From: Pseudomonas sp. MWU13-2100 | GTDB taxonomy: Bacteria; Pseudomonadota; Gammaproteobacteria; Pseudomonadales; Pseudomonadaceae | Assembly: GCF_023242365.1 (NCBI RefSeq) | Contig: NZ_JALLIX010000042.1 | Coordinates: 1-58,858, forward strand | Direction of reading: 5' to 3' | Length of the DNA stretch: 58,858 bases | In this document: piece by piece, positions 51,340 to 58,858 of the stretch | Position numbering within the stretch: position 1 is the first letter of the stretch | How the letters are laid out: each line of letters starts with the position of its first letter | Position numbers and translations under genes: made by a program | Notes under the pieces: generated by a model | Told to the model about the DNA's origin: nothing | Databases searched by the model: none | The model's input: the letters and a program-made list of their open reading frames with translations, nothing else

Positions 51340-51366
51340 GCTGAACTGTATCAAGGGAGGTATTTT

Positions 51367-52008
51367 ATGTACTTGACGCCTCAGCACATCCTGCTCGCTG
51401 GAGCCACCGGTTTGACCGGTGAACATCTACTCGACCGTCTGCTCAACGAGCCGACGGTCAGCCGTGTACTGGCGCCCTCGCGCCGACCATTGGCCAAACA
51501 TCCGCACCTGGAAAATCCGGTGGGCGATCCGGCAGTTTTCCTGCCGCAATTGAGCGGTCGTGTCGACCTGGCGATCTGCTGCCTGGGCACCACCATCAAA
51601 CTGGCGGGTTCCGAAGAAGCGTTCCGCGCGGTGGACCATGACATGGTCGTGGCCTTTGGCAAGCGCGCGCGGGAAATGGGCGCGCGACATCTGATCGTGG
51701 TCAGCGCCATCGATGCCGATCCGAAATCCAAGGTGTTCTACAGCCGGGTCAAGGGTGAGATGGAGCAGTCGCTGCGGGCGCAGAACTGGCCGCAGTTGAC
51801 CATCGCCAGGCCTTCGCTGCTGCTGGGTGATCGGATCGAACCACGCCTGGCGGAACAGTTGGCGGCGCCGCTGTCGAAACTGATCCCAGGGAAGTATCGC
51901 GGCATCGAGGCCTGCCAACTGGCGCGGGCGCTGTGGCGACTGGCGCTGGAGGAACAGGATGGCGTGCGGATAGTCGAGTCGGATGAGTTGCGCCGACTGG
52001 GTAAATAA
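51367..52008 (+). CDS. NAD(P)-binding Rossmann-fold oxidoreductase
   Basis: This 213-residue protein has an N-terminal nucleotide-binding motif GATGLTGEHLLDRLL, a DLAICCLGTTIKLAGSEEAFRAVDHDMV block, and YSRVKGEMEQSL with the Tyr-x3-Lys pair of extended/atypical short-chain dehydrogenases. It resembles the HTATIP2/TIP30-like NAD(P)H-binding proteins. The substrate is unknown. AGGGAGG precedes the ATG, 27 bases after the MORN-C13 stop, so the two may be co-transcribed. Confidence 0.85.
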   Translation: MYLTPQHILLAGATGLTGEHLLDRLLNEPTVSRVLAPSRRPLAKHPHLENPVGDPAVFLPQLSGRVDLAICCLGTTIKLAGSEEAFRAVDHDMVVAFGKRAREMGARHLIVVSAIDADPKSKVFYSRVKGEMEQSLRAQNWPQLTIARPSLLLGDRIEPRLAEQLAAPLSKLIPGKYRGIEACQLARALWRLALEEQDGVRIVESDELRRLGK

Positions 52009-52053
52009 CACGGCCCCATTGCCCCCCGCAGCAGAGCAATGAAATGCATACCT

Positions 52054-52128
52054 TGTGGGAGCGGTGCTTGCCCGCGAAGCTTTTAGTGGCCTCACCGCCG
52101 TCTTCGCGGGCAAGCTCCGCTCCCACAG
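52054..52128. repeat. REP pair, type GGAGCGGTGCTTGCCCGC
   Basis: Inverted copies lie at 52054-52080 and 52103-52128, between two convergent genes. They are followed by a short 9-bp tandem repeat. Confidence 0.85.
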
Positions 52129-52138
52129 TTCATCACTC

Positions 52139-52165
52139 GGCCCTACAGGCCCTACAGGCCCTACA
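52139..52165. repeat. 9-bp tandem repeat at the end of the YceK-like gene
   Basis: GGCCCTACA occurs three times in a row. On the minus strand each unit contains a TAG; the first of these is the stop codon of the YceK-like gene. Confidence 0.75.
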
Positions 52166-52448
52166 ACCCACCTGTCGCCTGATACCCCACACCCAATACT
52201 GTCAACACCGACAGCGGCAGCAGCAGCGTATCCAGCAACGCGCTGGCCGGCAGATCCACCCCGGGATAACTCGGCGCCTGCGCGCCGAAGCGGTCATAGG
52301 CGCAACAACCGCCCTGCAACGCATACAGATCCAGGCGCACCCCCGAATACACCACCGGCGCCCCGGCCTTGCCGGCGTCCAGGGTCCGCACCGTCGCACA
52401 CCCCACCAGTTGCAGCGCCAGCAGCAGACACAGCAGCGGCTTACTCAT
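52161..52448 (-). CDS. YceK/YidQ family lipoprotein
   Basis: This 95-residue protein has a lipobox LVGCA (Cys near residue 17), then the family blocks VYSGVRLDLYAL and PGVDLPASALLDTLLLPLSVLTVLG typical of DUF1375 (YceK/YidQ). Function is unknown. Its ATG overlaps the ubiX stop by eight bases, so it is the third gene of mpl-ubiX. The end lies in a 9-bp repeat. Confidence 0.85.
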   Translation of the reverse strand: MSKPLLCLLLALQLVGCATVRTLDAGKAGAPVVYSGVRLDLYALQGGCCAYDRFGAQAPSYPGVDLPASALLDTLLLPLSVLTVLGVGYQATGGL

Positions 52449-53073
52449 CGCTGCTCAAATGGTGTTCACCCCAACGCGGCAGCATGTCCTGGGGGATATT
52501 CAACAGGTTGAGAATCCGCGCCACGACAAAATCCACCAGGTCATCGATGGTCTGCGGCTGGTGATAAAAGCCCGGCGACGCCGGCAGGATGGTCACGCCC
52601 ATATTCGACAGCTTGAGCATATGCTCCAGATGAATGCTCGAATACGGCGCCTCGCGCGGCACCAGGATCAACTGGCGGCGCTCCTTGAGGGTGACATCCG
52701 CCGCCCGCTCGATCAGGTTGTTGCAGGCTCCCGTGGCAATGGCCGACAGAGTCCCGGTGGAACACGGCACCACCACCATCGCCGCCGGCGCGCCGGAGCC
52801 CGAGGCCACCGGCGACATCCAGTCCTCCTTGCCATACACTCGAATCTGCCCGGCAGCCGCGCCGGTGTATTCAGTGAGGAAGGTTTGCATCATCTGCGGC
52901 TTGGCCGGCAGCGCCACGTCGGTCTCGGTGGCCATCACCAGCTGTGCGGCCTTGGAGATCAGGAAGTGCACCTCACGGTCCTCGCGCACCAGGCAGTCCA
53001 ACAGCCGCAGACCATAGGGCGCGCCGGAAGCGCCGGTCATCGCCAGGGTAATGCGTTCCGGTCCGTTGTTCAT
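52441..53073 (-). CDS. ubiX: flavin prenyltransferase UbiX
   Basis: This 210-residue enzyme makes the prenylated FMN cofactor used by UbiD decarboxylase in ubiquinone synthesis. Motifs are ITLAMTGASGAPYGLRLL, VVVPCSTGTLSAIATG, LVPREAPYSSIHLEHMLKL and PGFYHQPQT. The ATG at 53073 overlaps the mpl stop by four bases (ATGA). Length is typical. Confidence 0.95.
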   Translation of the reverse strand: MNNGPERITLAMTGASGAPYGLRLLDCLVREDREVHFLISKAAQLVMATETDVALPAKPQMMQTFLTEYTGAAAGQIRVYGKEDWMSPVASGSGAPAAMVVVPCSTGTLSAIATGACNNLIERAADVTLKERRQLILVPREAPYSSIHLEHMLKLSNMGVTILPASPGFYHQPQTIDDLVDFVVARILNLLNIPQDMLPRWGEHHLSSDE

Positions 53074-54419
53074 TGCAGCGCCTCGGCCAGTTTGCCGTGC
53101 AGGCCGCCGAAGCCGCCGTTGCTCATGATTACCACGTGGGTCCCGGGCTTGGCCTGGCTTTTCACCCGTTCGATGATGCCATCGAGGGAATCGCTGACGA
53201 TCGACGGCACCGAACACAGTGCCGCCGTGGCGCCCAGGTCCCAGCCAAGATTGGCCGGCGCATACCAGATCACCTGGTCGGCCTGGACCACACTGTCCGG
53301 CAGACCGTCGCGGTGGGCACCGAGCTTCATCGAGTTGGAACGCGGCTCGATAATGGCGATCAACGGCGCATCGCCGATTTTCTTGCGCAGGCCATCAAGG
53401 GTGGTGGCGATGGCCGTCGGGTGGTGGGCGAAGTCATCGTAGATCGTTACGCCGTGGACTTCGGCAACCTTTTCCATCCGCCGCTTCACACTCTTGAACG
53501 CGCTGAGGGCGGCAATGCCCATGGCCGGCACCACGCCGACATGCCGCGCCGCCGCCAGGGTGGCCAGGGCATTGGCGACGTTGTGCTGGCCGGTGAGGTC
53601 CCACTCGACCACGCCTTGGGCCACGCCCTCGAACATCACTTCAAAACGCGAGCCGTCTTCGCTCAGTAGCTTGACCTGCCACTGGCCGCCGGCGCCGGTG
53701 GTCTGCACCGGGGTCCAGCAGCCCATTTCGATCACCCGCTGCAAAGCCGGTTCGGTGGTGGGATGGATCACCAACCCCTCGCTCGGAATGGTCCGCACCA
53801 GATGGTGGAATTGCCGCTCGATCGCCGCCAGGTCCGGAAAAATATCCGCGTGGTCGAACTCCAGGTTGTTCAGGATCGCGGTGCGCGGGCGGTAGTGGAC
53901 GAACTTGGAGCGCTTGTCGAAAAAGGCGCTGTCATACTCATCGGCCTCGATCACGAAGAACGGTGTGCTACCCAGGCGCGCCGACACCGAGAAATTCTGC
54001 GGCACGCCGCCGATCAGGAAACCCGGGCTCATGCCGGCGTGCTCCAACACCCAGGCCAGCATGCTGCTGGTGGTGGTCTTGCCGTGGGTGCCGGCCACCG
54101 CCAGGACCCAGCGGCCTTGCAGCACATGGTCCGCCAGCCATTGCGGGCCGGACACATAGGGCAGGCCCTTGTTCAACACGTACTCGACCGCCGGATTGCC
54201 ACGGGACATGGCATTGCCGATCACCACCAGGTCCGGGGCCGGATCGAGTTGCGCCGGATCGTAGCCCTGGGTCAGCTCGATACCCTGGGCCTGGAGCTGG
54301 GTACTCATGGGCGGATAGACGTTGGCATCGGAACCGGTGACGTGATGGCCCAGTTCCTTGGCAAGAACCGCCATCGAACCCATGAACGTACCGCAGATAC
54401 CCAGAATATGAATGTGCAT
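53070..54419 (-). CDS. mpl: UDP-N-acetylmuramate:tripeptide ligase Mpl
   Basis: This 449-residue Mur-ligase-family enzyme attaches recycled tripeptide (or longer) to UDP-MurNAc. The N-terminus is MHIHILGICGTFMGSMA, the P-loop is GTHGKTTTSSM, the Mur block is ILNNLEFDHADIF, and the C-terminal domain has YDDFAHHPTAI and EPRSNSMKLG. The ATG at 54419 has GAGGTC upstream. It heads mpl-ubiX-YceK lipoprotein and completes the recycling route with ldcA. Confidence 0.95.
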   Translation of the reverse strand: MHIHILGICGTFMGSMAVLAKELGHHVTGSDANVYPPMSTQLQAQGIELTQGYDPAQLDPAPDLVVIGNAMSRGNPAVEYVLNKGLPYVSGPQWLADHVLQGRWVLAVAGTHGKTTTSSMLAWVLEHAGMSPGFLIGGVPQNFSVSARLGSTPFFVIEADEYDSAFFDKRSKFVHYRPRTAILNNLEFDHADIFPDLAAIERQFHHLVRTIPSEGLVIHPTTEPALQRVIEMGCWTPVQTTGAGGQWQVKLLSEDGSRFEVMFEGVAQGVVEWDLTGQHNVANALATLAAARHVGVVPAMGIAALSAFKSVKRRMEKVAEVHGVTIYDDFAHHPTAIATTLDGLRKKIGDAPLIAIIEPRSNSMKLGAHRDGLPDSVVQADQVIWYAPANLGWDLGATAALCSVPSIVSDSLDGIIERVKSQAKPGTHVVIMSNGGFGGLHGKLAEALQ

Positions 54420-54514
54420 AGTCGACCTCGTAAAACGTGGTCGCAGGTTAGCCCAGGGCGGGGGAAATCGCACCTGGTGTTTCAGGCTCACGTGTACTCA
54501 AGGCCGAAGCAGGT

Positions 54515-56431
54515 CTAGCGGGCGATCCCATGCTTGCGCAACTTGCGATACAAGGTGTTGCGACTCACCCCCAACTGCTCCGCCGTATGGGTCATATGCC
54601 AGCGCTGCTGTTCCAGGGCATTGAGCAAAGCCAGACGCTCGGCGTCTTCCAGGGGATGCGCGGACGGCTCGTCGACCGCCACCGCGACCAGGCTCGGCCG
54701 CGCCTGACGGATCAGCGCCGGCAGGTCCTCAACACCGATCCGACCGTCCTCGCACAACGCCGCCAACGTGCGCAACACCGTGCGCATCTGCCGTACATTG
54801 CCCGGCCATTCGAACGCCAGCAGTGCCTGACGCGCCGCCGTATCGATCAACACCTGCTGCTCACCGGCCTCCTCCGCCAGCAGAAAATCCAGCAACTGCG
54901 ACTTGTCGCTGCGCTCACGCAACGCCGGCAGGCCGACCTCCAGCCCATTGAGCCGGTAGTACAGATCCTCGCGGAAGCTGCCGTCGCCGACCCGCTCCAT
55001 CAGGTTGCGGTGCGTGGCACTGATGATGCGCACATTGACCGCCTCCGGCTCGCCGCCGATGGGCACCACCTGACGATCCTCCAGCACCCGCAGCAAGCGG
55101 GTCTGCAGCGCCAGCGGCATATCGCCGATCTCGTCGAGAAACAGCGTGCCGCCATCGGCCTGTTGCAGCTTGCCGCGCATGCCTTCCTTGCGCGCGCCGG
55201 TAAAGCTGCCACCGCGATAACCGAACAGCTCGCTTTCGATCAGGCTCTCGGGAATCGCCGCGCAGTTGAGGGCGACAAAGGCTTTCTCGGCGCGCTGGCT
55301 GGACTGGTGCACCGCCTTGGCGAAGGCCTCCTTGCCCGAACCGGTTTCACCGTTGATCAGCAACGGCACATCACGTTCGAAAACCCGCAGCGCCCGGCGA
55401 AAATCCGTCTGCAAGACCGGATCGCCGAGGCAGATGTTGGACAACTTCGCGCGTGCCAGCGGTGCCGGCGTCGGAACCAGCACCTTGGGCACGCTGCGTG
55501 GCTGGCCGCGCAACACCGCGAACAGGGCCCGGCCGTCGCGGGTCCGCAACGGCCAACTGGCACTGGCCTGGGCACTGGCGCGGCCAAGCAGCTCATCCAG
55601 CGAGCAATCGAAGAACACCTCCACCGGCTGCCCCAGCAAACCGCTGCGCCCCTGCCCCAGCAGGTTCAGGGCACTCTGGTTGACGGCACTGATCCGACCT
55701 TCGCCGTCGAACGCCAGCAAGCCCTCGCTGAACAGCCCCACCGACTCGGCCTGCAAGTGAAAACGCAGCAGCCAGTGGTTGTCGTAATGACGCAGGAAAT
55801 AGCAGCTCTCGATCATCTTCGCCGAGAGGTTGACCAGCGCCATGGTGTGAAACTGGCTCTGGCGCGACACTTCCGGACGGGCCGAGGACACATCGAGCAC
55901 CGCCATCAATTCGCCATGGGGATCGAAGACCGGGCTGGCGGAACAGGTCAGGCCGGTGTGGCGCCCGCGAAAATGCTCATCCTGATGGATGGTCAGGGAC
56001 TGGCGCTCCACCAGACAGGTGCCGATACCGTTGGTGCCTTCGCAGGCTTCGCTCCAGTCGGCGCCGAGCCAGAGGCCGGCGCGCTCGAAGATCTTGCGTT
56101 CGGCGGGAGCCGTGACGCAGTTGAGGATCACCCCGCGGGCATCGGTGAGCAGCACCGCGTGACCGGCGCCGGAGAGCTGCTGGTGCAGGCTGGTCATTTC
56201 AGTGCCGGCGATCTGCAGGACCTGGTGCAGGTGCTCGCGGCTTTCCAGCAGGCGACCGTGCTCGAGCACGGTGGGGGCGATGCTCAACGAGGGGTCGAGG
56301 TGATAGTCCTCCAGGCAACGCAGCCAGGAGCGGGCGATGGACGGGTCACTGCCGGGGCCGCCCGGGTGGGCCTTGCCCTGGGTCACGGTCAATACCTGCT
56401 GGGCGTGGCGACTCAGATGGTTGTTCTGCAT
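54515..56431 (-). CDS. eatR: sigma-54-dependent activator, EatR/AcoR-like
   Basis: This 638-residue enhancer-binding protein has a GAF-type sensor (about 65-215), a PAS-like segment (about 228-310) and an AAA+ domain (about 335-560). Walker A is GETGSGKE (361-368), Walker B is GGTLFLDEIGDMP. The Fis-type helix-turn-helix is at the C-terminus (HTAEQLGVSRNTLYRKLRKHG). The sigma-54-contact loop reads GSFTGA (408-413) instead of GAFTGA. By context it is the orthologue of EatR, the activator of ethanolamine catabolism in P. aeruginosa. It is divergent from the aldehyde dehydrogenase gene and probably binds the palindromes in the gap. Confidence 0.88.
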   Translation of the reverse strand: MQNNHLSRHAQQVLTVTQGKAHPGGPGSDPSIARSWLRCLEDYHLDPSLSIAPTVLEHGRLLESREHLHQVLQIAGTEMTSLHQQLSGAGHAVLLTDARGVILNCVTAPAERKIFERAGLWLGADWSEACEGTNGIGTCLVERQSLTIHQDEHFRGRHTGLTCSASPVFDPHGELMAVLDVSSARPEVSRQSQFHTMALVNLSAKMIESCYFLRHYDNHWLLRFHLQAESVGLFSEGLLAFDGEGRISAVNQSALNLLGQGRSGLLGQPVEVFFDCSLDELLGRASAQASASWPLRTRDGRALFAVLRGQPRSVPKVLVPTPAPLARAKLSNICLGDPVLQTDFRRALRVFERDVPLLINGETGSGKEAFAKAVHQSSQRAEKAFVALNCAAIPESLIESELFGYRGGSFTGARKEGMRGKLQQADGGTLFLDEIGDMPLALQTRLLRVLEDRQVVPIGGEPEAVNVRIISATHRNLMERVGDGSFREDLYYRLNGLEVGLPALRERSDKSQLLDFLLAEEAGEQQVLIDTAARQALLAFEWPGNVRQMRTVLRTLAALCEDGRIGVEDLPALIRQARPSLVAVAVDEPSAHPLEDAERLALLNALEQQRWHMTHTAEQLGVSRNTLYRKLRKHGIAR

Positions 56432-56452
56432 TTCTTATTATTCTCCCGACCT

Positions 56453-56536
56453 TGTAGGAGCCGGCTTGCCGGCGATGGGGCCAATGAGCCTTGCATCGTC
56501 TGATCGGTCGCTATCGCCGGCAAGCCGGCTCCTACA
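56453..56536. repeat. REP pair, type GTAGGAGCCGGCTTGCCGGC
   Basis: Inverted copies lie at 56453-56478 and 56511-56536, directly upstream of the eatR start. An REP this close to a 5' end is unusual compared with the others in the window. Confidence 0.85.
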
Positions 56537-56755
56537 GGGCTTCGTGGTGTCCGAAAAATATCGTGCACATTCACCTGGATGCCCAGCATCCTCCAGCGCC
56601 GCGAGCAATGCAATCACCCCGCGACCGCCGCGTCACAGGCTGTGCCAAGTACGATACAAACTGTCACCCTGGCTGTATCGCTGCTGTCGCAACAGCCCCG
56701 CCATCCGTCACCGCCTCCCTCGGCCAAAGGCTCTGGCGCCCGGCCCACCACGCAC
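56537..56755. promoter_or_regulatory. control region between eatR and aldehyde dehydrogenase genes
   Basis: The gap 56432-56836 has no gene. Between the REP pair and the sigma-54 promoter it holds three symmetric sites: CACAG-G-CTGTG (56634-56644), CGATACA-N15-TGTATCG (56652-56680) and CTGT-CGCA-ACAG (56684-56695). They lie 60-125 bases upstream of the -24 box, the usual place for enhancer sites of sigma-54 activators. Which one EatR uses cannot be told from sequence. Confidence 0.5.
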
Positions 56756-56771
56756 TGGCCCGACCTTTGCT
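56756..56771 (+). promoter_or_regulatory. sigma-54 promoter of the aldehyde dehydrogenase gene
   Basis: TGGCCCGACCTTTGCT matches the consensus TGGCACG-N4-TTGCA/T with GG at 56757-56758 and GC at 56769-56770, exactly ten bases apart. Transcription would start near 56782, 55 bases before the ATG. This fits the divergent sigma-54 activator. Confidence 0.8.
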
Positions 56772-56836
56772 CTACGCTTATGAAGCGCTCAAGCGCGTAC
56801 TCTCTTATAAGCACAATAGCCAAGGAGACACACACC

Positions 56837-58357
56837 ATGCGTTACGCCCACCCTGGTACTGCCGGCGCCATCGTTACGTTCAAGGCCAAGTACGGCAACT
56901 ACATCAATGGTGAATTCGTCGCGCCCGTCGACGGCCAGTACTTCACCAACACTTCTCCGGTCAATGGTAAGGCCATTGCCGAATTCCCCCGTTCCAACGC
57001 CAAAGACATCGACAAGGCCCTCGACGCCGCCCATGCCGCCGCCGATGCCTGGGGTGCGACCTCGGTCCAGGCGCGTTCGCTGGTCCTGCTGAAAATCGCC
57101 GACCGTATCGAACAGAACCTGGAAACCCTGGCGATTACCGAAAGCTGGGACAACGGCAAGGCCGTGCGCGAAACCCTCAACGCCGATATCCCACTGGCCG
57201 CTGACCATTTCCGCTACTTCGCCGGTTGCCTGCGCGCCCAGGAAGGCAGTGCCGCGGAAATCGACGGCAACACTGTGGCCTATCACATTCACGAACCGCT
57301 GGGCGTGGTCGGCCAGATCATCCCGTGGAACTTCCCGATCCTGATGGCCGCCTGGAAACTCGCCCCGGCCCTGGCCGCCGGCAACTGCGTGGTACTCAAG
57401 CCGGCCGAGCAAACCCCGCTGGGCATCACCGTGCTCATGGAACTGATCGGTGACCTGCTGCCACCTGGCGTACTGAACGTGGTGCAAGGGTTCGGCAAAG
57501 AAGCCGGCGAAGCCCTGGCCACCAGCAAGCGCATCGCCAAGATCGCCTTCACCGGCTCGACCCCGGTCGGCTCGCACATCATGAAATGCGCGGCTGAGAA
57601 CATCATCCCGTCCACCGTGGAACTGGGCGGCAAGTCGCCGAACATCTTCTTCGCCGACATCATGAAAGCCGAGCCGAGCTTTATTGAAAAGGCCGCCGAA
57701 GGCCTGGTCCTGGCCTTCTTCAACCAGGGCGAAGTCTGCACCTGCCCGTCCCGTGCCCTGATTGAAGAGTCGATCTACGACGAGTTCATGCAAGTGGTGA
57801 TGAAGAAAGTCGAGCAGATCAAGCGTGGCGACCCGCTGGACACCGACACCATGGTCGGCGCCCAGGCTTCCGAGCAGCAGTTCGACAAGATCCTCTCCTA
57901 CCTGGAAATCGCCAAGAAGGAAGGCGCGCAATTGCTGACCGGCGGCCAGGTGCAGAAGCTCGAAGGGGATCTGGCCACCGGCTACTACATCCAGCCGACC
58001 CTGCTCAAGGGCACCAACAAGATGCGTGTGTTCCAGGAAGAAATCTTTGGCCCGGTAGTGAGCATCACCACCTTCAAGGACGAAGCCGAAGCCCTGGCGA
58101 TTGCCAACGACACCGAGTTCGGCCTCGGTGCAGGCCTGTGGACCCGTGATATCAATCGCGCCTACCGCGTGGGCCGGGCGATCAAGGCCGGGCGCGTCTG
58201 GACCAACTGCTACCACCTGTACCCGGCGCATGCCGCGTTCGGCGGCTACAAGAAGTCCGGCGTGGGCCGCGAAACCCACAAAATGATGCTCGATCATTAC
58301 CAGCAGACCAAGAACCTGCTGGTGAGCTATGACATCAATCCACTTGGGTTCTTCTAA
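56837..58357 (+). CDS. exaC: NAD-dependent aldehyde dehydrogenase, ExaC-like
   Basis: This 506-residue enzyme has the family blocks IIPWNFPILMAAWKLAPALAAGN, FTGSTPVGSHI, catalytic Glu in ELGGKSPN, catalytic Cys in NQGEVCTCPSR, and FGPVVSITTF. It matches the acetaldehyde dehydrogenase (ExaC/AldB-type) branch; in ethanolamine breakdown it would oxidise the acetaldehyde released by the ammonia-lyase to acetate. AAGGAGAC is an excellent ribosome binding site. It has its own sigma-54 promoter and is followed by a REP pair and the permease gene. Confidence 0.93.
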   Translation: MRYAHPGTAGAIVTFKAKYGNYINGEFVAPVDGQYFTNTSPVNGKAIAEFPRSNAKDIDKALDAAHAAADAWGATSVQARSLVLLKIADRIEQNLETLAITESWDNGKAVRETLNADIPLAADHFRYFAGCLRAQEGSAAEIDGNTVAYHIHEPLGVVGQIIPWNFPILMAAWKLAPALAAGNCVVLKPAEQTPLGITVLMELIGDLLPPGVLNVVQGFGKEAGEALATSKRIAKIAFTGSTPVGSHIMKCAAENIIPSTVELGGKSPNIFFADIMKAEPSFIEKAAEGLVLAFFNQGEVCTCPSRALIEESIYDEFMQVVMKKVEQIKRGDPLDTDTMVGAQASEQQFDKILSYLEIAKKEGAQLLTGGQVQKLEGDLATGYYIQPTLLKGTNKMRVFQEEIFGPVVSITTFKDEAEALAIANDTEFGLGAGLWTRDINRAYRVGRAIKAGRVWTNCYHLYPAHAAFGGYKKSGVGRETHKMMLDHYQQTKNLLVSYDINPLGFF

Positions 58358-58364
58358 ACCCTGA

Positions 58365-58482
58365 GGCCGCCTTCGCGGCGGTTCGGCGTCCCGACAAACT
58401 CCGCTCCCACAGTGTCCGAGTCGAATCCAAAAGCTGTAAACGACCGAAACCTGTGGGAGCGGAGCTTGCCCGCGAAGAGGCC
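58365..58482. repeat. REP pair with inserted core (variant)
   Basis: The left arm (58365-58412) contains GCGGTTCGGCGTCCCGACAA, as in the variant at 17.64 kb; the right arm (about 58452-58482) is an ordinary GGGAGCGGAGCTTGCCCGCG. It lies between the aldehyde dehydrogenase gene and the sigma-54 promoter of the permease gene. Confidence 0.82.
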
Positions 58483-58515
58483 CCAACTAACACTCGAAAA
58501 AATGCCTGGCCGCTC

Positions 58516-58530
58516 TGGCACGGGCTTTGC
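58516..58530 (+). promoter_or_regulatory. sigma-54 promoter of the ethanolamine permease gene
   Basis: TGGCACGGGCTTTGC is a near-perfect -24/-12 element, with GG at 58517-58518 and GC at 58529-58530. Transcription would start near 58541, about 60 bases before the ATG. With the promoter at 56756 it shows that both genes belong to the EatR/RpoN regulon. Confidence 0.85.
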
Positions 58531-58601
58531 GTGCACACCGTACCGAAAATCGACACCCGCAAGTCCAACAACCAAACAATAAAAATGACAAGCGAGGACT
58601 T

Positions 58602-58858
58602 ATGACAACCCAAACCGCACTCAAACCGACCCTCGGCACCCTGCACCTCTGGGGCATTGCCGTGGGCCTGGTGATCTCCGGCGAATACTTCGGCTGGAGC
58701 TATGGCTGGGGCACCGCCGGTACCCTGGGCTTTCTCGTCACCACCTTGCTGGTGGCGACCATGTACACCTGCTTCATCTTCAGTTTCACCGAACTGACCA
58801 CCGCAATTCCCCATGCCGGCGGGCCTTTTGCCTACAGTCGCCGGGCCTTTGGCGAACG
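58602..58858 (+). CDS. eat: ethanolamine permease (5' part, cut by window end)
   Basis: The first 85 residues are present (MTTQTALKPTLGTLHLWGIA onward), with transmembrane helices at about 15-32 and 40-62 and the loop TTAIPHAGGPFAYSRRAFGE. The VISGEYFGWSYGWG stretch is typical of the ethanolamine permease branch of the amino acid-polyamine-organocation family. It would import ethanolamine; the ammonia-lyase genes eutB and eutC are expected just beyond the window. GAGGACTT precedes the ATG. Confidence 0.85.
   Translation, partial: MTTQTALKPTLGTLHLWGIAVGLVISGEYFGWSYGWGTAGTLGFLVTTLLVATMYTCFIFSFTELTTAIPHAGGPFAYSRRAFGE

Noticed and set aside
56789..58486. 565-codon frame antisense to the aldehyde dehydrogenase gene
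   Set aside because: Mirror of a complete enzyme and extends into a REP element.

Overview
The window is ordinary chromosomal DNA of a Pseudomonas, most likely of the P. fluorescens group. This rests on recognisable proteins (LadS, a CidA/LrgA-LrgB pair, an EatR-type regulator next to an ethanolamine permease), high GC with strong third-position GC, and eleven Pseudomonas-type REP repeat pairs sitting almost only between genes. From memory, the gene order matches the P. aeruginosa PAO1 stretch from hrpB to the ethanolamine genes (about PA3961-PA4023). I see no prophage, insertion sequence, integron, CRISPR array, rRNA or tRNA.

Layout. 1-7.7 kb: a DUF2892 membrane protein, hrpB helicase, a lipoprotein, a FieF-like cation exporter, a Pro-rich envelope protein, an Lrp/AsnC regulator, a DUF2788 protein and rluE. 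Between the Pro-rich gene and lrp is a structured stretch with its own promoter and terminator that looks like a small-RNA gene. 7.9-13.8 kb: amn, an AidB-like acyl-CoA dehydrogenase and the hybrid kinase ladS. 14.0-16.9 kb: thiD-thiE-hemL (thiamine and haem precursors) with a good terminator. 17-25.1 kb: a Sel1 protein, a DUF1820 protein, miaB-phoH-ybeY-corC-lnt (tRNA modification, rRNA processing, lipoprotein maturation), an ElyC-like DUF218 protein and an unknown small gene. 25.3-31.5 kb: leuS-lptE-holA, a small arfA ribosome-rescue gene, and a lytic transglycosylase lipoprotein.

31.7-44.1 kb is one long minus-strand series: proA-nadD-rsfS-rlmH-mrdA-rodA-mltB-rlpA, a terminator, then dacA-ybeD-lipB-lipA-ldcA. 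It couples cell-wall elongation and septal-ring peptidoglycan work to lipoate synthesis and ribosome maturation. 44.3-49.0 kb: mpg, a DedA-PAP2 fusion, a degenerate cold-shock-domain protein beside a normal Csp, and lrgA-lrgB-LON-domain. 49.0-54.4 kb: a MaoC hydratase, a lipoprotein joining eleven MORN repeats to a caspase-like C13 peptidase domain, a Rossmann oxidoreductase, and mpl-ubiX-YceK lipoprotein. 54.5 kb to the end: a sigma-54 activator (EatR-like), an aldehyde dehydrogenase and the start of an ethanolamine permease. Both metabolic genes have textbook -24/-12 promoters, so this is a small RpoN-dependent ethanolamine regulon.

The most interesting items are the unassigned RNA candidate (5888-6199, minus), arfA with its built-in 3' hairpin, the MORN-C13 lipoprotein with a 28-bp perfect palindrome upstream, the ElyC-like gene whose ribosome binding site lies in a hairpin, and a REP variant that carries the same extra core in two different REP families. 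Most of the rest is well-conserved core genome.
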